Assembly (NCBI RefSeq): GCF_022012435.1
Contig: NZ_JAKLUA010000001.1
Coordinates: 186,001-250,000, forward strand
Direction: 5' to 3'
Source of the DNA: Bradyrhizobium zhengyangense
Lineage (GTDB): Bacteria; Pseudomonadota; Alphaproteobacteria; Rhizobiales; Xanthobacteraceae
DNA: 64,000 nucleotides
Under the pieces are notes generated by a model. That model made no database searches and was not told the origin of the DNA. It saw nothing but the letters and a program-made list of their open reading frames with translations. Shown one piece after another: positions 58,475 through 64,000 of this stretch; the first letter of the stretch is position 1, and each line of letters opens with the position of its first letter. A program made the translations under genes and the position numbers.

Positions 58475-58873
58475 ATGAGCCTCGCGCCGCTGCTTGATGC
58501 TGCTCCGGCGATCCCGTTGCATGCCTTCGCAGCGATGGCGGCGTTCGTGCTTGGCCTCGTCCAGTTCGCGGCGCCCAAGGGCACGCTGCCGCACCGGACT
58601 ATCGGCTGGATCTGGGTCGCGCTCATGGCCGTAGTGGCGGCCTCGTCGTTCTGGATCCATGAGATTCGCCTGGTCGGATCGTTCAGCCCGATCCATCTGC
58701 TGTCGATCTTCACACTGGTGATGCTGCCGCTTGCGGTTTGGCGGGCGCACACCCACCGCGTAACCGATCACCGGCGCATCATGATCCTGATGTTTGCTGG
58801 CGCGCTGGTGGTGGCAGGCCTGTTCACGCTGCTGCCTGGCCGCATCATGCACCACGTGGTTTTCGGGACTTGA
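58475..58873 (+). CDS. DUF2306-family membrane protein
   Basis: Membrane protein of 132 aa with about four helices. It carries the family pattern GTLPHRTIGWIWV, HEIRLVGSFSPIHLLSIFTL and AHTHRVTDHRRIMILMFAGAL with conserved His residues that could bind heme or metal. Similar proteins are usually single genes; function unknown. Confidence 0.85.
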   Translation: MSLAPLLDAAPAIPLHAFAAMAAFVLGLVQFAAPKGTLPHRTIGWIWVALMAVVAASSFWIHEIRLVGSFSPIHLLSIFTLVMLPLAVWRAHTHRVTDHRRIMILMFAGALVVAGLFTLLPGRIMHHVVFGT

Positions 58874-59041
58874 GCGGCGGTTCCCGGCGGCTCGCTCAGG
58901 CCGCGCCCCGGGCGGTGACGGGTAGGGCGTAAGTCTCTGGAAAAACAGTCGGAAAAAGCGCTTTCCGGAAGCCCCCAAGGGTGGTTATCAGGGCGTCGAT
59001 GCGCTATATGATTCCCAGATAAAATCTCACCGGATTCCCCT

Positions 59042-61786
<2,745 letters not shown>

Positions 61787-61798
61787 TGTGTCATCCCC

Positions 61799-61883
61799 GT
61801 AGCCCTGATGGCGCAAAGCGAAATCCGGGTTGCTTGCCATACGCTGAGAGACCCCGGATTGCGCTTCGCGCCATCCAGGCTAC
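61799..61883. repeat. Intergenic palindromic repeat, GTAGCCxGGATGG family
   Basis: Inverted arms of about 31 bp: GTAGCCCTGATGGCGC... and its near-complement ...GCGCCATCCAGGCTAC, with CCGGG/CCCGG inside. It lies between convergent gyrA and kup. The family is one I recall as very common in Bradyrhizobium. Probably acts as a bidirectional terminator here. Confidence 0.75.
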
Positions 61884-61892
61884 GCACTTGCC

Positions 61893-63803
61893 CTAGATCT
61901 CCAGCTCCGTCCCGAACTCCACGACCTGCTTGGTCGGCACGCCGAAAAACGCCGCTGACCGCTCGGCGTTGCGCTGGAGGAAGGCGAACAGGCCTTCGCG
62001 CCAGACCCACATGCCCGGAACGTCCTCGCGCGGGATGATGGTCTCGCGCCCGACATAGTAGGTGATGTCGGAGAGATCGATGCCGGGCAGCTTGCCCTGG
62101 CGGCAGACGAGCTTCAATCCGTCATAGATCGTCGGGTTCTGCATGAAGCCGTAATGCAGGATCACGCGGGTGATGCCGGGAATGATCTCGATGATTTCGG
62201 CGCGGTCCTCGTCGGCGATGTGCGGGGATTCTTCGATCAGCACCGTCACGAGGAGGATTCGCTCGTGCAGCACGCGGTTGTGTTTGACGAATTGCGTCAG
62301 TGCGAGCGGCACACCCTTCGGCGCCGAGGCTAGGTATACGGCTGTCCCGGGCAGCCTCGCCTTACACTGGTTGACGGCGGTTTCGATCAGGTCCTCCTCC
62401 GGCTGGCGCAGCCGGGCGCGGGCCGCCTCGACCAGCTTCACGCCGGCGCGCCAGGTCAGCATCAGGAAGGCGACGAGGCCGGCGAGCAGCAGCGGAAACC
62501 AGCCGCCCTCGAACAGCTTGATCGAGTTGGCGGAGAAGAAGATCACGTCGATCACGAAGAAGAAGCCGTTCACGGCCACCACGAGCCACGGCGAATAGCC
62601 CCACTGGATCGCGACCAGCGCCGCGAGCAGTGTGGTGATCGCCATCAGCAGCGACACCGCGATGCCATAGGCGCCGGCCAGCGCATCCGAGGTGCCGAAG
62701 CTCAGCACGGCGCCGAGGGTTGCCGCGGCGAGCAGCCAGTTCACCAGCGGCACGTAGATCTGGCCGATCGCATCGCTCGTCGTGTGACGGATCTGCATGC
62801 GCGGCAGGAAGCCGAGCTGGATCGATTGCTGGGTGAGCGAGAACACGCCGGAGATGATGGCCTGCGAGGCGATCACGGTCGCAACGGCCGAGAACGCCAC
62901 GAGGCCGTAATGCAGGAAATCAGGGCAGAGCTGGAAGAACGGATTCTCGATCATCGATGGATCGGTGATCAGCAGCCCGGCCTGGCCGAAATAGTTCAGC
63001 ACCAGTGCCGGCAGGCAGATCGTGAACCAGGCGAGTCGGATCGGCAGACGGCCGAAATGCCCCATGTCGGCATACATCGCCTCACCGCCGGTGACCGCGA
63101 GGAAGGCCGCGCCCAGGATCGCGAAGGAGACCTGGAAGTCCTGGTGGATCAGGAAGTCCACGGCGTAAAACGGGCTGAGCGCCGCGAGCACCGCCGGCGC
63201 CTTGAGGATGCCGTGGATGCCGAGCGCGGCCAGCACGATGAACCAGGCCAGCATGACCGGTCCGAAGATGCGACCGATGAAGCCGGTGCCTTGTTTTTGC
63301 ATCACGAACAGGCCCACCAGGATGGCGATCGTCAGTGGCACCACGACCGGCGAAAGCGAGGGAGCGTCGACCTTGAGTCCTTCGATGGCCGATAGCACCG
63401 AGATGGCCGGCGTGATCGCGCCGTCGCCATAGAGCAGCGCCGCGCCGACCAGGCCGACGACCAGTAGGTGCGCGCGCCAAGTGCCGGGCTGGGCGTGACG
63501 GGCATGCAGCAGCGCCAGCAGCGCAACGATGCCGCCTTCGCCGCGGTTGTCCGCGCGCAGGATCAGCAGAGCATATTTCAGCGAGATGATCAGCAGCAGC
63601 GCCCACAGGATCAGCGAGGCAACGCCGAGGACAGCGTCTTGTGTCACGGTGCCGCCATGGGCGGCCGCCTTGGCGGCTTCCTTCAGCGCATAGAGGGGGC
63701 TGGTGCCGATATCGCCATAGACCACCCCGAGGGCGCCCATGGTCATTGCAAGCGGAAGCGGATTGGGATGATGGCCGGAAGCGACTGCGGGCGTACTGGA
63801 CAA
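61893..63803 (-). CDS. kup: Low-affinity potassium transporter Kup
   Basis: K+/H+ symporter, 636 aa from TTG 63803, which has GAGGGG 6 nt upstream and gives the length usual for the family; ATG 63746 is an alternative. The KUP signature GALGVVYGDIGTSPLYALKE opens the first of about twelve membrane helices; GEAMYADMGHFGR and TSDALAGAYGIAVS are further landmarks. A cytoplasmic C-terminal domain of about 170 residues ends EFGTELEI. Takes up K+ at low pH or low turgor. Confidence 0.93.
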   Translation of the reverse strand: MSSTPAVASGHHPNPLPLAMTMGALGVVYGDIGTSPLYALKEAAKAAAHGGTVTQDAVLGVASLILWALLLIISLKYALLILRADNRGEGGIVALLALLHARHAQPGTWRAHLLVVGLVGAALLYGDGAITPAISVLSAIEGLKVDAPSLSPVVVPLTIAILVGLFVMQKQGTGFIGRIFGPVMLAWFIVLAALGIHGILKAPAVLAALSPFYAVDFLIHQDFQVSFAILGAAFLAVTGGEAMYADMGHFGRLPIRLAWFTICLPALVLNYFGQAGLLITDPSMIENPFFQLCPDFLHYGLVAFSAVATVIASQAIISGVFSLTQQSIQLGFLPRMQIRHTTSDAIGQIYVPLVNWLLAAATLGAVLSFGTSDALAGAYGIAVSLLMAITTLLAALVAIQWGYSPWLVVAVNGFFFVIDVIFFSANSIKLFEGGWFPLLLAGLVAFLMLTWRAGVKLVEAARARLRQPEEDLIETAVNQCKARLPGTAVYLASAPKGVPLALTQFVKHNRVLHERILLVTVLIEESPHIADEDRAEIIEIIPGITRVILHYGFMQNPTIYDGLKLVCRQGKLPGIDLSDITYYVGRETIIPREDVPGMWVWREGLFAFLQRNAERSAAFFGVPTKQVVEFGTELEI

Positions 63804-64000
63804 ATGCAAACCCCTCAATGGGACCTCGCCCGTCGGGCCATTCCGAGGGGCGCGCGCGCCAAACACTCTGCGACGAGACGTCGCAAATTGCCATGGGGTT
63901 TCTATCGGGGCTTGTGCCGGCGTTTTATGACGCCAGCCTGACAATCCGCCTACGGGGTGCGGTCTGCCGTGACGAGGCGAGCAATGCGGACGTCAGCCTT

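Overview
The window looks like chromosomal core sequence from a slow-growing rhizobium of the genus Bradyrhizobium or a very close relative (Alphaproteobacteria, Hyphomicrobiales). The evidence is high GC with strong GC3 bias, alphaproteobacterial gene orders (SPOR-nagZ-scpA-scpB-tatABC-serS-surE-pcm-nlpD-yajC-secD-secF), outer-membrane proteins that begin AADLAARPYTKAP after the signal peptide, LexA boxes of the GAAC-N7-GAAC type, and several families of intergenic palindromic repeats of a kind I associate with Bradyrhizobium. There is no CRISPR array, intact insertion sequence, prophage, rRNA or recognisable tRNA.

Layout. 1-1225: metal efflux pair rcnR-rcnA with its operator. 1600-4160: ilvD overlapping an exoR-like Sel1-repeat gene. 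4300-9700: exonuclease III, a membrane hybrid histidine kinase, a secreted alpha/beta hydrolase and a duplicated-domain exported protein. 9968-16300: a membrane-anchored CobT-like VWA protein, erpA, dgt, argS and a SPOR-domain protein. 16340-20235: a decayed nagZ coupled to scpA, then scpB and tatABC. 20450-31600: serS, surE, pcm, a degenerate-LytM nlpD, a DUF815 ATPase, yajC-secD-secF, and two homologues of mitochondrial complex I assembly factors. 31650-37650: ilvA, a class V aminotransferase, a CAP-domain protein, a kinase-like protein fused to an acyl-CoA-synthetase-like tail, trmFO and a DUF1127 peptide. 38360-49200: mostly small secreted, membrane or acetyltransferase genes, an acyl-CoA synthetase with a PCC-domain partner, and a large DUF1217 protein. 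50065-52390: HAD phosphatase, a small conserved protein, kptA and a DinB-family protein. 52436-63803: uvrA, two tandem outer-membrane barrels, ssb, a DUF2306 protein, gyrA and kup.

How the genes work together. Several modules are coherent: envelope biogenesis and division (SPOR, scpAB, Tat, NlpD, Sec accessory subunits), branched-chain amino acid synthesis (ilvD, ilvA) and DNA repair or replication (xthA, uvrA, ssb, gyrA, dgt). uvrA and ssb, 2 kb apart, each carry their own SOS box, so they probably belong to one LexA regulon.

The items most worth a second look are the nagZ relic that stays open and translationally coupled to scpA, the kinase/acyl-CoA-synthetase-tail fusion, the large structured non-coding block at 49.3-49.96 kb, two strong palindromes in a 0.7-kb AT-richer gene-free stretch, and a glutamine at the GyrA quinolone-resistance position. 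I did not find a clearly new multi-gene system. All similarity statements come from recognition of sequence features, not from database searches.
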